Counted from the first letter of the stretch, positions 1-9,690 are shown. The stretch is 64,000 nt of DNA from Saprospiraceae bacterium (GCA_016709995.1 JADJLQ010000001.1:2762001-2826000), one strand, 5' to 3'. Numbers and translations: made by a program. Notes: generated by a model not told the origin, from the letters alone.

Positions 1-73
1 AAAAAGCTGAATCACTCATACCTGATCTGGAAAAGTGACCACTCAGTTTCCTAAAACTTCCAAAATAATAACT

Positions 74-1008
74 ATGATAAAAATAAGATTAGCTTTAGTT
101 ACAGTAACCTACTTGATAAGTCACACTTCCTTTTCACAGAAATGTTTTATAACCATTGATAGTACTAAAATTTGGATAAATACCATTGGGCTAGAGAACC
201 GCAAAGAAAGACAACCAGTGATTGTTTTTGAGAGTGGACATGGTACTCCGATGGACCATTGGGACAGAATATTAGCCGGGGTATCTGATTTAGCTCCTTT
301 GATAACTTATGATAGACCAGGTATCGGTGAATCAGAACCAGATAATGAAATGCCTACTATCAAAAATGTATCGAATAAACTAGTTAAGATATTAAAACAC
401 CTTGATGTTAAACCACCTTATGTTCTTGTCGGACATTCTTTAGGTGGTGCTTATGTCCGAGGGTTTGCAGTGTACTATCCTGAATTATTAGCAGGTTTAG
501 TAATTATTGATCCTGCTGACTTTACAGAAATTAGATTAAATAAGAGGAAATCTTTCCTTGACATTGGAATGACAAGTGAACAAGTAGACACATTATTTAA
601 CAAGTGGAATTTGGAAGATGTAGCAAATAAAAACAAGCCTTCCACTATACCAAAATCTGTTTTTGAAGAAAGTGAGGTGCTTGCTCAACTCAGAGAAACC
701 GATTTTAAAGAAATTTCAGATTCAAAACTACCTAATATCCCTGTTCATATTTTGACGGGAGGTCGCTACGACACACCGCCCAGATTTCGTATTAAGGAAC
801 TTAATGATTCACTTTTGTTTAGAGCCAAAATGAAAATCGAATTGAAAGATGGACTGATGTAGTTCAATCTGTCGATAAAGGTATGTTATTCTATAGTGGA
901 GATGCAGGTCATTTTGTGCATTTCGATGATCCTGAATTACTCATTTCGAGTATTAGAATCGTTTTGCAGGATTATGAACAGTTGCAGGAAAGTAAGAAAA
1001 AAAAATAA
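74..1008 (+). CDS. Secreted alpha/beta hydrolase, frameshifted as read
   Basis: Serine hydrolase of the alpha/beta-hydrolase fold; substrate unknown. The ATG at 74 gives a signal peptide ending in SFSQ, which suits a periplasmic enzyme; an ATG at 35 in the same frame would only lengthen the leader. Visible landmarks are FESGHG (oxyanion region), YDRPGIGES, the nucleophile elbow GHSLGG and IDPAD. The frame stops at 860, but the next frame continues from about 838 with RWTDVVQS and GDAGHFVHFDDP, which supplies the catalytic His, and stops at 1008. Adding one A to the AAAA run at 833-836 joins both parts into one 311-residue protein of normal family length. The break is therefore probably a sequencing error, though a real pseudogene is possible. 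The region is more AT-rich than most of the window. Confidence 0.8.
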
Positions 1009-1534
1009 ACCATCACTAATCAATACCATGGTTCAGCTAGCCTTTGATAACTGTGGCGTTTATCAAAATCAGCCGGTATTGAAGTATTACGAACACCATT
1101 TATAAAGATCTGACCAAAATAAATTGTTTCTCGATGGCAATATTTAGGCACGGCACGGTAGAGAAATTTTAAGTATTTTTGAATGGAAATGACCATTGTC
1201 CATTTTGCTACAAAAGAAAGTCAAGATTTAATGGAATCCTATTTATAATTGAAGATGCTGTAGAAAATATATGATTTAGTGAAAATGTAAATTTTGGAAA
1301 TTTGACGGGAAAACAATAACGGAAATGACAAATTAATCGATCCAGTGAATAATGTACAAAAAATTACTGGAATAAATGCCTATTCAAAATTATAATTACT
1401 CATTATTGTCAGTTGTTTTCAGACATGGTATGTTTAAAACTTGCTATTTCTCATACGCTAATCCTACTTCCTTTGGAATCAAAACCAACACAAACGACTA
1501 TAAACTTTCAATTAATCAAAAAAATAATTGCCCA
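1009..1534. other. Intergenic stretch without a supportable gene
   Basis: About 525 AT-rich bases between the broken hydrolase and the NTF2-like gene. Only short open frames occur here and none resembles a protein family I recognise. No hairpin followed by a T-run, tRNA fold or repeat stands out. Given the indels on both sides, a small broken gene cannot be excluded. Confidence 0.4.
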
Positions 1535-2033
1535 ATGAAAAATTACATTTTTACATAGCAGTATTTTCTATTTCAATAGGGTCTGTCTATTCTCAAGAAA
1601 GCGAATTTAATTCTCAAGAAATATTTTATGAATTAAGACAAAAGACAGCCTGGTTTTTAATCTCGGATTCAATCATTGTGATTCAACTCAATTAAGGATG
1701 TTATTAAGTGATGACCTAGAATTCTATCATGACCAAAATGGCATTTTAAAATCAAAAGAAATCTTGATCCAAAGTATTCCCAACCTATGTAAAATGGATT
1801 ACAAACCCATAAGAGTATTAATTGACAATAGTCTCCAAGTTTTTCCATTGTTCTCAAATGGAAAAATATATGGTGCAATACAAACAGGTATCCACGAATT
1901 CTATGGTGAAGAAAAAGACAAACCTAGATACTTGACAAGTACAGCAAAGTTCACCCATGTTTGGATAATTGAAGGTGGTGAATGGAAATTAAAAAGAATA
2001 CTGAGTTACGACCATGTAATACCTAGGAAATAA
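1535..2033 (+). CDS. NTF2-like/DUF4440 secreted protein, two frameshifts as read
   Basis: Small secreted protein of the SnoaL/NTF2-like (DUF4440) type; such proteins form a cone-shaped pocket and no function can be assigned. The intact C-terminal part reads LLSDDLEFYHDQNG, then a hydrophobic strand pattern, and ends with FTHVWIIEGGEWKLKRILSYDH, all typical of the family. The N-terminus is recovered by two single-base corrections. An extra T in the T-run at 1549-1553 gives MKNYIFYIAVFS plus a signal peptide ending in VYSQ. An extra A in the AAAA run near 1640 joins ELRQK to DSLVFN. The corrected protein is 166 residues. Both breaks are in homopolymers, so sequencing error is more likely than true decay. 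Confidence 0.7.
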
Positions 2034-2114
2034 AAAGAAGCCACTAACCAGGTGCAGCACTCTAACCTGACATGCGCATAGAACTCACAGAAAACAGAAA
2101 GTAAATAAAACAAT

Positions 2115-2522
2115 ATGGAAATAACAACTTATATCTCCAACCAACCGCTTGAAAGGCAAAACCTTTTGATGACTATCCATGAGACCATCCTGAAGCATGA
2201 CAAAAGTGTAAAAGCCGAAGTAGGGTCCATGATGGGAAAAACAATGATAATTTATAAAGGAAAAGGGCTAATGAAATATGGTCTTTCAAGTGTCAAAAAC
2301 TATATATCCTTACATGCCCTGCCTATTTATGGATCTACCGTGCTGCACTCAAAATATAAGACCCTTTTACCTACAGCAAGTTTTCAAAAGGGCTGTATCA
2401 ATTTCATACACGAGCTGGATATGCCTTTAGATATAGTCAAAGAATTAATCACTGATTGTTCCCTAATTGATCTCCTAAAGATGAAAGAAGCGTATTTGGA
2501 ATCTAAGAAGGCAAAGAAATAA
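2115..2522 (+). CDS. DUF1801 (YdhG-like) domain protein
   Basis: A 135-residue cytoplasmic protein resembling the DUF1801/YdhG family, an alpha/beta fold related to frataxin-like and YjbR-like domains. No reaction is established for the family. The conserved pattern is a middle section (MGKTMIIYKGKGLMKYG) followed by YISLHALPIY and a lysine-rich C-terminus. No signal peptide or membrane segment is present. It sits between two frameshifted genes but is itself intact. The ATG at 2115 follows an AAATAAAACAAT leader with no Shine-Dalgarno, as is usual in Bacteroidota. Confidence 0.65.
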   Translation: MEITTYISNQPLERQNLLMTIHETILKHDKSVKAEVGSMMGKTMIIYKGKGLMKYGLSSVKNYISLHALPIYGSTVLHSKYKTLLPTASFQKGCINFIHELDMPLDIVKELITDCSLIDLLKMKEAYLESKKAKK

Positions 2523-2539
2523 GATATAGCCATTTTCAA

Positions 2540-3330
2540 ATGAAAAAAATTATTTTTCACAACATTGCCATTTTTTCTGCTATAATTATTTCTTTCTTTG
2601 CTTGTCAAAGCTCTCTTAATCCACAGGACCTTTCTTTAATGACCCTCGCTCCTGTTATGATCAAAAGGAATGGTGCAGAGAGATTTCAATATTGGGAATT
2701 TAAAAATCAGTCTTATTTATGGAACACCAATTTTATTCCACCTTTGGCATTAAAATCTTTCAGAGATTCTTTAGAAAACGAACTTGGTCAGGACACCTTT
2801 AATCTGATTTCTACTATGCTGGCATATCAAAGTGCTTCATACCCATCTGTAAAACTGATAATGGAGATTCCATCAATGCTCAACTTATTCACTCTAACAC
2901 TGTAGGCAAGATAAGGCCTATCAACTTTTGGAAGCACAATTATTAAACTACCAGTTGAGTCGATATCCCCTATTAAGCCACCCAACAGAATTTCATGGTA
3001 TGATATTAATGCATGATACACTAAATCTCATCAAAGTATATTTTGCTGCAAGCGATCAACCATGGCCTCCCTAAACCCGCAGTAATTTTAGAAGCAATGC
3101 AAAAAGATTTGCAGCAAGGTTGGATCTTCCGATCGCACCTCCACAACCATTATGAACCCAAAGCGCATCACTTTTTAGGTATACTTGCTCCCAGTATGAC
3201 CGATGCCCAGTATTATCAGTTCTTAGCGGAGGATTATAAGGTAGAACAAGCACTGATCACTAATGGATGCCATACCCTCGAAATCAGGAAAGATGAATTT
3301 CAAAAATTGGTATTGCCCGACGATCATTGA
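2540..3330 (+). CDS. Putative lipoprotein of unknown function, three frameshifts as read
   Basis: I do not recognise the family. The N-terminus is a lipoprotein signal (hydrophobic stretch ending IISFFAC, lipidated Cys at about residue 22). As read, the frame shifts three times. One A is missing from the AAAA run at 2851-2854, restoring VKTDNGDS. One G is missing at 2905-2906, restoring GQDKAYQLLEAQLL. One extra C sits in CCC at 3069-3071, and removing it restores WPPKPAVILEAM. Together these give an uninterrupted 263-residue protein ending HTLEIRKDEFQKLVLPDDH. The last third (HLHNHYEPKAHHFLGILAPS) is histidine-rich. That three separate corrections yield one long open frame with even composition argues for a real gene with base errors. 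Confidence 0.6.
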
Positions 3331-3431
3331 ATAGTCGATGTAACTATCATGTAATAGACGGCAAAGTATGGGGAAGGTACTAATAACAAATATTTTGAAT
3401 TAATTTGCATGTTGAATGCATCGCTAAGCAA

Positions 3432-5696
3432 ATGTCCATTAGTTCGATCATAAAATTTAACCTATTAGCTGGTATTTGCCTGATGGTCAATCAACTCGCC
3501 TATTCAGAACACATCGTCGGTGGCCTGATATCCTACGAATGCCAGGGTCCAGGGGCTATCCCCAATTCTAATACATATAAATTGACTATTCGCCTCTTCT
3601 ACGATTGCTCCAATGATAATTCTTACGAACGCAATATAGAAATCGGAACATTCAAAGGCACCGGCAATACTTATGCTTTTCACAGTAAAACTACTGCCGC
3701 AATAGACCTCAACCCTGCCCTGTTTGAATACACCAAGTCATGTGCTGACTTGATTCGTGATGTGTGCGTGAATGTAGTCACCTATACTGCTTTTGTCCGC
3801 GACTTGCCTATCATCAGTGAAAACTATTTGATCTCTTATGAACGCTGCTGCAGAAATATAACCATATCGAATATCACAGACCCAGGCCGAACCGGCAGCA
3901 CAGTGGCCCTCCTTCTTACACCGGAATCTCAAAGACCATGCAACTCCAGCCCGCAATTTGAAAACACCTTGCCTATTGTAGCTTGTTTGGATGAAGAACT
4001 CCAATTGAATCTCAAGGGAACAGACAAAGAAGATGACGACATCACTTATGAACTATGTACACCCTTTTCAGGTGGAGGACCAAGGGGTTTGGGAGGTGGT
4101 GCCGGAAATCCAAAAGAATGTGGCGGAATCTCGCCCGACCCAGCCCTCTGTGTCCCCTTGTTAAAAGAAGTAAATTGGGTTGGTACTAATATCAATGCCT
4201 TAATTCCATTCCCTTCCTCTATCCCGATCACCCTATCAGGAGGCCTGTTAAAAGCCAAGCCAAATGTCGCAGGTCAGTTTATTTTAGGTGTCTGTATTAA
4301 AGAATATAGAAATGGATTGTTGATGACTGTACAATACCGAGATCTCCAGTTCAATTTTGTGCCCTGTAATATCAATCTCAAAGCCGAAGTCCACTACGAT
4401 CAAATAGAAGATGGAGTGCCTACCATCATCAGGTGCGAAGCAAACTCCGTAGTAAAAATTATTAATACCAGCCAGGACAGTCAATACATCAAAAAAGTGC
4501 ATTGGGAATTTACGGGTCCTCAGGGAATCAAAATCTCTGACTCCGCATTTCATTTTTCAAAATCATTCCCTCTTGGAGGTATCTATAACGGCAGGATGTA
4601 CATCAATAGAGGATATAATTGTTCGGATTCAATAAATCTTAAATTGAAAATTAATCCTCAGACTGATGTCCCTGCAATTAATTTAATCTATGACTCCTGC
4701 AGTGTAGGCCCAGTACTACCAGATATACCTATAAAGGACAGCACCTATGTATTGGATTATGGTGATGGTATCCTGGACACTTTTTCAAATGGGAGTACCT
4801 TGCTCCCACACCAATATAAAAATGCGGGCACATATACTTTAAAATTAAATTTGTTGAAAGGCAATGAATCTTATTGTGCTCAAGAAATAACAAGGACGAT
4901 TCGATTATATCCTCCACCTGCCCTAGTAAGTCTGTCATTAAATGATTCAACCATATGTTACCCCGGCACCATCCAGTTTTCCATTAAAGAAATAATAGAT
5001 ACTACTTACCGGTTTATATGGAGATTGAGTGATGGAAGGTCGTTTGCCGGATTCAAAGTAAATGCTATTTTCACTTCACCTGAACAGCTCAGATTAAGCC
5101 TAACGCTCATCACCCCTTCAGGATGTGTCGTGGATAAAACTTTTGATAAAATACTGGTGCCATCAGAAAAGCCAAGTGCAGATTTTGAAATAGAGAATAC
5201 TGACTTAACGCTCAAAAATCCCGTTCTCAGATTGGTAAACAATTCAAAGAAAGCCGACACTTATCGTTGGGATTTTGGTGATAATACATCCTCTATAGCC
5301 TTAGCGCCTACGCACCCTTATAACCGTACAGGGATATTTACAGTGACCTTGTATGCTATGAAAGACAATGGTTGTGTAGATAGTCTGAGTAAAAATGTGA
5401 TACTCCGTGCAAATACAGATATATATGTACCCAATATATTTACTCCCAATGGGGATGGACAAAATGATGAATTTATTCCAAATATTCTAGCTGCTTACAC
5501 AGAGTATAAATTAAATGTGTTCAATCGATGGGGAGGATTAGTTTTTAGCAGCACTGATCCAGCATATGGTTGGGATGGTAATAATCCAACTGGACAAATG
5601 GCTCCTCCCGGCGTCTATATCTACGAAATCCTAATCAGTATAGCTGACCAGTCCAGTAAACTGATTAAAGGTTCTATTACTTTAATTCGCAACTAA
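3432..5696 (+). CDS. Large secreted PKD protein with gliding-motility-type (type B) T9SS C-terminal domain
   Basis: A 754-residue cell-surface or secreted protein exported by Sec and then the type IX secretion system. The ATG at 3432 gives a compact signal peptide (LLAGICLMVNQLAYS); an in-frame ATG at 3405 would add nine polar residues. The mature N-terminus begins EHIVGGLISYEC, a start seen in many gliding-associated proteins, followed by a cysteine-rich region (LFYDCSN, YERCCRN). A PKD domain lies at about residues 590-665 (YRWDFGDN, HPYNRTGIFTVTLYA). From about residue 665 to the end is the CHU_C/TIGR04131 domain (VPNIFTPNGDGQND, NRWGGLVF, YGWDGN, PPGVYIYEI). Its target is unknown. It stands alone, with intergenic sequence on both sides. 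Confidence 0.88.
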   Translation: MSISSIIKFNLLAGICLMVNQLAYSEHIVGGLISYECQGPGAIPNSNTYKLTIRLFYDCSNDNSYERNIEIGTFKGTGNTYAFHSKTTAAIDLNPALFEYTKSCADLIRDVCVNVVTYTAFVRDLPIISENYLISYERCCRNITISNITDPGRTGSTVALLLTPESQRPCNSSPQFENTLPIVACLDEELQLNLKGTDKEDDDITYELCTPFSGGGPRGLGGGAGNPKECGGISPDPALCVPLLKEVNWVGTNINALIPFPSSIPITLSGGLLKAKPNVAGQFILGVCIKEYRNGLLMTVQYRDLQFNFVPCNINLKAEVHYDQIEDGVPTIIRCEANSVVKIINTSQDSQYIKKVHWEFTGPQGIKISDSAFHFSKSFPLGGIYNGRMYINRGYNCSDSINLKLKINPQTDVPAINLIYDSCSVGPVLPDIPIKDSTYVLDYGDGILDTFSNGSTLLPHQYKNAGTYTLKLNLLKGNESYCAQEITRTIRLYPPPALVSLSLNDSTICYPGTIQFSIKEIIDTTYRFIWRLSDGRSFAGFKVNAIFTSPEQLRLSLTLITPSGCVVDKTFDKILVPSEKPSADFEIENTDLTLKNPVLRLVNNSKKADTYRWDFGDNTSSIALAPTHPYNRTGIFTVTLYAMKDNGCVDSLSKNVILRANTDIYVPNIFTPNGDGQNDEFIPNILAAYTEYKLNVFNRWGGLVFSSTDPAYGWDGNNPTGQMAPPGVYIYEILISIADQSSKLIKGSITLIRN

Positions 5697-5859
5697 AGGT
5701 GGTGGAGTTTCTATATTTGTGTGCTTGAACTAATGCACTGTTCATGAATTGTACCCTCCTTATAATAGTGGAACACAGTATTATCGTACGTTTTATTCTA
5801 CACATCCAAAAATGCAGGGTGAACATCAATCACAATACATACCTCTGACATAAATAAAA

Positions 5860-6582
5860 ATGAATCGCATCAAAACCATTCTTTCATCCATTAGTCATAG
5901 ACCTTATCCTTTACCCACGGGATCCTGGAGCTATTATCAGGAATGGAATCAAGTGCTTTTTTTACATTGGAAAGTCCCTTATGAAGATTTAAGAAACCTC
6001 CTTCCTCAAAAACTAACTTTAGACACTTTCGATGGAGCCTGTTATATCTCCCTGGTGGCTTTCTCCATGTGTAGGATCAGACCCAAATATTTTCCAGCCA
6101 TACCCTTAATTTCAAATTTTCATGAAATAAATCTGAGGACTTATATCCTTAATGATAATAAACCAGGAGTTTATTTTTTAAATATCGAAGCCGAAAAATC
6201 AATCTCCGTCTTTATAGCCAAACTCTTGTCAGGGCTACCTTACGAAAAAGCAGACATCCACCGAACCGGCAATGTCTTTGTATCCAATAATGCCAGGAAA
6301 GTCACTTCCCTGGATACTACCTATACCGTGTCTGAAAAAATAAAACATAAAAGTGCTTTAGACCGATGGCTTACAGAACGCTATAGTTTGTATTTGGATC
6401 TACAGCATCATTGCTACCGCTACGACATTCATCATGAAGAGTGGCCTCTTAGCGAGGTGGAGACAATCCATTTGAACCTGAATTATAATTTGGGCAAAAT
6501 AATTCTAACGGATCTTAGGCCGGATCTTGCTCACTATTCCGATGGGGTCAAAGTAATATCGTGGTCCCGGCAACCCGCATAA
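5860..6582 (+). CDS. DUF2071 (YqjF-like) protein
   Basis: A 240-residue cytoplasmic protein of the DUF2071/YqjF family, which has an acetoacetate-decarboxylase-like fold but no settled function. The family signature is at the N-terminus: a tryptophan-rich LFLHWKVPYEDLRNLLPQ, then DGACYISLVAFSM and NFHEINLRTYI. The middle and C-terminus (SALDRWLTERYSLY and the HHEEWPL segment) also fit. There is no signal peptide. The gene is followed directly by a hairpin with a T-run, so it is probably monocistronic. Confidence 0.8.
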   Translation: MNRIKTILSSISHRPYPLPTGSWSYYQEWNQVLFLHWKVPYEDLRNLLPQKLTLDTFDGACYISLVAFSMCRIRPKYFPAIPLISNFHEINLRTYILNDNKPGVYFLNIEAEKSISVFIAKLLSGLPYEKADIHRTGNVFVSNNARKVTSLDTTYTVSEKIKHKSALDRWLTERYSLYLDLQHHCYRYDIHHEEWPLSEVETIHLNLNYNLGKIILTDLRPDLAHYSDGVKVISWSRQPA

Positions 6583-6600
6583 AAAAAGCGAAGCTTTTTT
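6582..6600 (+). terminator. Hairpin terminator after the DUF2071 gene
   Basis: An eight-base inverted repeat, AAAAAAGC (6582-6589) and GCTTTTTT (6593-6600), with a GAA loop begins inside the stop codon and ends in a T-run. The A/T-tailed hairpin resembles a bidirectional intrinsic terminator. Only two of the stem pairs are G-C, so strength is uncertain. Confidence 0.55.
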
Positions 6601-7163
6601 AAATTAATTTTTTCGTCGTTGCTGATCGATTAAAAGAAGAACTGGACCTGTCACTCGAGCTTAGGAGGCTGGTTTTACATTTTAACCACCTGGACGCTGT
6701 AACCCCTATTTAACAGCTCAAAAATCAAATCAGTAATATACTACCCTTAATCCTTGACTTGCCAGGCGAATTCCAAATCACACCTATATATAACTTCTTA
6801 ATTCGCCGAAATTTATTCACTTTTGGCTATCATGCTACCTGATAAACAGCGAGAAATTCAGGTTGAAGGTACCTAGGTTAAATCTTAAGGTTTTTTTAAA
6901 TATTTCAGACCAAAATCATAATAAAAGTCGTCAGCTCAGAGTTTGATCTACATAAATAGGACTGTATGAGTTGATACCATGGACCAAATACTTAGACAGT
7001 ACTGTGTGTCTTGCGATGCCTGTCTACATTAGACGGAATTCTCTTGCTAGGCTTGCTGGTTGGAGTTCGTCATCAGTATGCATGCTTAAGGAATTATGTT
7101 AAATAAAGACTTTATCAATTTAGAATAAAATCGACGCTAATAATATTATAACAGTGAAAATAA
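6601..7163. other. Long intergenic region with one start-less open frame
   Basis: About 560 bases without a supportable gene. A frame without a start codon (6603-6713) reads VADRLKEELDLSLELRRLVLHF before a stop; it could be the remnant of a helical protein, but I cannot name it. The rest carries many stops in all frames. The region probably contains the promoter for the surface operon starting at 7164, but I see no convincing TAnnTTTG element near that start. Confidence 0.35.
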
Positions 7164-7685
7164 ATGGATATGATAAAAAATGTAGACTCTAAAACATATT
7201 TATTGTGCTGTATTCTTGCTCTTCTATCTTCGCTGCCGTCTGACAATTACGCACAATCTATCAAACGGCAGGTGATCTCAAGTTATGGCTCTTCCGGTAT
7301 GTCGGATCATGTATTTATAGGACAAACTGCCGGGCAAAGTTTCAACACGACGATGAGTATCAATGGAGTAACTGTCTCCCAGGGGTTTCAACAACCCGTT
7401 ACAATTGCTTTGGAAGAGATCGAAGACCAAGTCTATACTGATTTAAATGTTTTGGTCTATCCCAATCCTGCTACCCGATCTATCACCATATCCAGCAAAG
7501 AGGAAATACCATCTTCTTTTATCCAGGTGACCGATATAAATGGAAAATATCTATTGACCGAAAAAGTGCAGAATCTCTATCGTCATCAAATTGATTGTGC
7601 CTTATGGGCCAGCGGGGTGTACTTCATCACCATTTTTGATGCCCATCAAAATAATAAAACATTAAGATTAATAATTTCTAAATAA
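7164..7685 (+). CDS. Small T9SS type A sorting-domain protein
   Basis: A 173-residue secreted protein. A signal peptide ends near NYAQ. A short N-terminal domain follows (VISSYGSSGMSD, FIGQTAGQSF, VSQGFQQP), a pattern often found in Bacteroidota proteins that precede barrel or fibre genes. A type A T9SS sorting domain runs from about residue 95 (LVYPNPATRSITI) to the end (GVYFITIFD, LRLIISK). After export the sorting domain should be cut off and the protein secreted or attached to surface lipopolysaccharide. The next gene starts 8 bases downstream and the third 26 bases after that, so these are probably one operon. Confidence 0.82.
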   Translation: MDMIKNVDSKTYLLCCILALLSSLPSDNYAQSIKRQVISSYGSSGMSDHVFIGQTAGQSFNTTMSINGVTVSQGFQQPVTIALEEIEDQVYTDLNVLVYPNPATRSITISSKEEIPSSFIQVTDINGKYLLTEKVQNLYRHQIDCALWASGVYFITIFDAHQNNKTLRLIISK

Positions 7686-7693
7686 TAGATACG

Positions 7694-8326
7694 ATGAAAA
7701 AAATTAAACAATTTGCCTTCCTTATCTACCTGGTGACCTACCTGAACACGAGTAGTGCACAGCCTGCGTTTACCGCTGAGGTTTCTCAAATATTTCCATC
7801 CTTTAAATTTAAAGATAGTGAAGGTGTCAAACTCAATAGTGAATATCAAAGTTTAATCACCGGAGCCTATGGCATTGGACTTCGATTTATCACCGAAGGT
7901 GGCATCATCTTTAAAGGAGGTATTGGTATGCGTACCGGGGGAGCAAATTTGTTATATGATGAAACCAATTATTCCTGGAAACTACAATACGGGGATCTAA
8001 AACTTGGGCTTGGGTATAGAGTCAATTTTAAAACAGTGAAACCCTATATTACCGCCTCGGGGTATTATGCTACTATGCTTCGGGGTACCCAAATTATAAA
8101 CAATGAACATATCAATGTACTCAAATCCAGTGCTCTATCTAACAGAGATTATGGATTGGTGTTCAGCCCGGGTATTGATATCAGGTTCTCAAAATTTATA
8201 TCCAGTTTTATAGAATTCAACTATCTGCTTGGCTTGGCCAATATCGAATTGGGGTCCAACCAAAATGCTAAAAATTCATCGGTGGGAGTTAGCATTGGTG
8301 TGGCCGCTTCCCTGATCGAAAAATAA
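7694..8326 (+). CDS. Outer-membrane beta-barrel protein
   Basis: A 210-residue protein with a signal peptide ending near NTSSAQ. The rest alternates hydrophobic and polar residues with many glycines (FKGGIGMRTGG, LKLGLGYRVNF), typical of an 8- to 10-strand outer-membrane barrel. The C-terminus (SVGVSIGVAASLIEK) fits a final strand. No enzymatic motif is present. Its place between a T9SS-secreted protein and a fibre-like adhesin suggests an anchor or porin for that set (inference). Confidence 0.7.
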   Translation: MKKIKQFAFLIYLVTYLNTSSAQPAFTAEVSQIFPSFKFKDSEGVKLNSEYQSLITGAYGIGLRFITEGGIIFKGGIGMRTGGANLLYDETNYSWKLQYGDLKLGLGYRVNFKTVKPYITASGYYATMLRGTQIINNEHINVLKSSALSNRDYGLVFSPGIDIRFSKFISSFIEFNYLLGLANIELGSNQNAKNSSVGVSIGVAASLIEK

Positions 8327-8352
8327 TGTGTATCCCTTAAATTATAAAAAAA

Positions 8353-9690
8353 ATGAAAAAACAGATTTATATAGTCATCATATGTTTGCTGGGTAGTGTG
8401 TCGTCTATCCTTTCTCAGAAAATAGGAAATTTAAATGGTATCTATTACCAGGCTGTTGCGGTGGATGATATCGGGAAAGAAATAGTAGGAATGGATATTA
8501 ATGGAAAACCACTAAACAAAAAAGCGATAGGTGTCCGATTTACAATTACCCAAGGGATAGATGGAGCGATTGAATGGGAAGAGACCCATACCACCAACAC
8601 AGATAAATATGGTTTGTTTACTTTAATTATAGGCCAAGGCACCCCCACCGGCAATAGTAAGTACCCCAGGCTCCTTGACATTCCCTGGATCGATGCAGAT
8701 CAGTTTTTGAAAGTCGAAATATCTACTAAAAATGATGGCAATTATAAACTGGTCAGTAATCAACAGTTTATGTCCGTCCCTTATTCGTTTTATACCGATG
8801 ACATTGCGGATGATGCGATTACTACAGAAAAAATACTCGACTCAGCTATACTCAACAGGGATATTCATACAAGTGCTGTAGATTCCAGAACCATTTTGAA
8901 TGAATCTATAATAGCTGAAGACATTGATACCGGTGCGGTAACCACATCTGAAATACTGGATTCGACTATCCTGAATAAAGACCTGATGACTGGGTCGGTT
9001 GATTCAAGAACGCTGCTTGATTCTACTATCTTAAATAAAGATATTCAAACCGGAGCGGTGGATTCAAGAATCTTATTGGATTCGACTATACTTAATCAAG
9101 ACCTACGTACCGGAGCGGTTGATTCCCGTTCGATTTTAAATGGAAGCATTTTAAATGAAGACATAGCGGATTCGATTATAGATCTCACTTCAAAAGTCAG
9201 GGGGATCCTGCCTGTAAAAAATGGAGGAACAGGTACAGACACCCTCCTGGCCAATTCACTCATCATAGGCAATACGCAAGGCGCTTTGTTATCCCTTGGC
9301 CAAGCAACAGATGGCCAGATAGCTGTGGGCGTCACAGACTCTATGCCCAAGTTAAAAGTGATCTCTGGTCAGAACGGAGTAAACGTGTCAGTCACCTCCG
9401 ACTCGATCATCATCTCTTCTGTATTGCAAGCTATCGTCACTTCATCTGCAGGAACGATATTCCCCGGCATAATAGATCCAAAAGATACCTGGATATCACC
9501 ATCCATTTTGGTCCCGGGAGTAGATCTAGGCAGTATTATCTATGGATCTATCGATGCCAATCTCAATGGCCTGCAAATGACCTTTTTCGTAACAGAGCCG
9601 GATATCATAAAAGTTTCTTTTTACAACGGCACTTTGCTTCCGGTTGATTTGGGATTTAACAGGCAGGTAAAAGTGATGGTAGTCAAGTGA
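8353..9690 (+). CDS. Tail-fibre-like surface adhesin with 20-residue repeats
   Basis: A 445-residue secreted protein. The signal peptide ends near SILSQ. Residues about 25-150 match the N-terminal domain common to Bacteroidota fibre proteins (IYYQAVAVDD, EETHTTNTDKYGLFTLIIG, SVPYSFYTDD). Residues 155-274 are six 20-residue repeats of the type AVDSRTLLDSTILNKDIQTG, which in related proteins form a trimeric beta-roll shaft. Then comes VRGILPVKNGGTGTDTL, the linker known from phage tail-fibre proteins, and a beta-rich C-terminal head with no T9SS sorting domain. The role is probably attachment or cell-cell contact. How it is anchored is unclear; the barrel encoded 26 bases upstream is a candidate. 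Confidence 0.75.
   Translation: MKKQIYIVIICLLGSVSSILSQKIGNLNGIYYQAVAVDDIGKEIVGMDINGKPLNKKAIGVRFTITQGIDGAIEWEETHTTNTDKYGLFTLIIGQGTPTGNSKYPRLLDIPWIDADQFLKVEISTKNDGNYKLVSNQQFMSVPYSFYTDDIADDAITTEKILDSAILNRDIHTSAVDSRTILNESIIAEDIDTGAVTTSEILDSTILNKDLMTGSVDSRTLLDSTILNKDIQTGAVDSRILLDSTILNQDLRTGAVDSRSILNGSILNEDIADSIIDLTSKVRGILPVKNGGTGTDTLLANSLIIGNTQGALLSLGQATDGQIAVGVTDSMPKLKVISGQNGVNVSVTSDSIIISSVLQAIVTSSAGTIFPGIIDPKDTWISPSILVPGVDLGSIIYGSIDANLNGLQMTFFVTEPDIIKVSFYNGTLLPVDLGFNRQVKVMVVK
8815..9174 (+). repeat. Six tandem 60-base coding repeats
   Basis: Six consecutive units of exactly 60 bases lie inside the fibre gene. Each encodes 20 residues with conserved D-S at positions 3-4, ILN or LLD in the middle and D-I/L near the end. 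Units 4 and 5 are the most similar. The exact register suggests expansion by unequal recombination and possible copy-number variation between strains. Confidence 0.85.

Noticed and set aside
896..1105. 69-residue open frame on the plus strand
   Set aside because: It lies in a shifted frame over the frameshifted C-terminus of the alpha/beta hydrolase and resembles nothing.
1376..1558. 60-residue open frame on the plus strand
   Set aside because: No family likeness; it runs into the signal peptide of the NTF2-like gene.
8815..9174. Regular 60-base repeats resembling a CRISPR array
   Set aside because: Units are contiguous with no spacers, translate as one frame and belong to the fibre gene; no cas genes are present.
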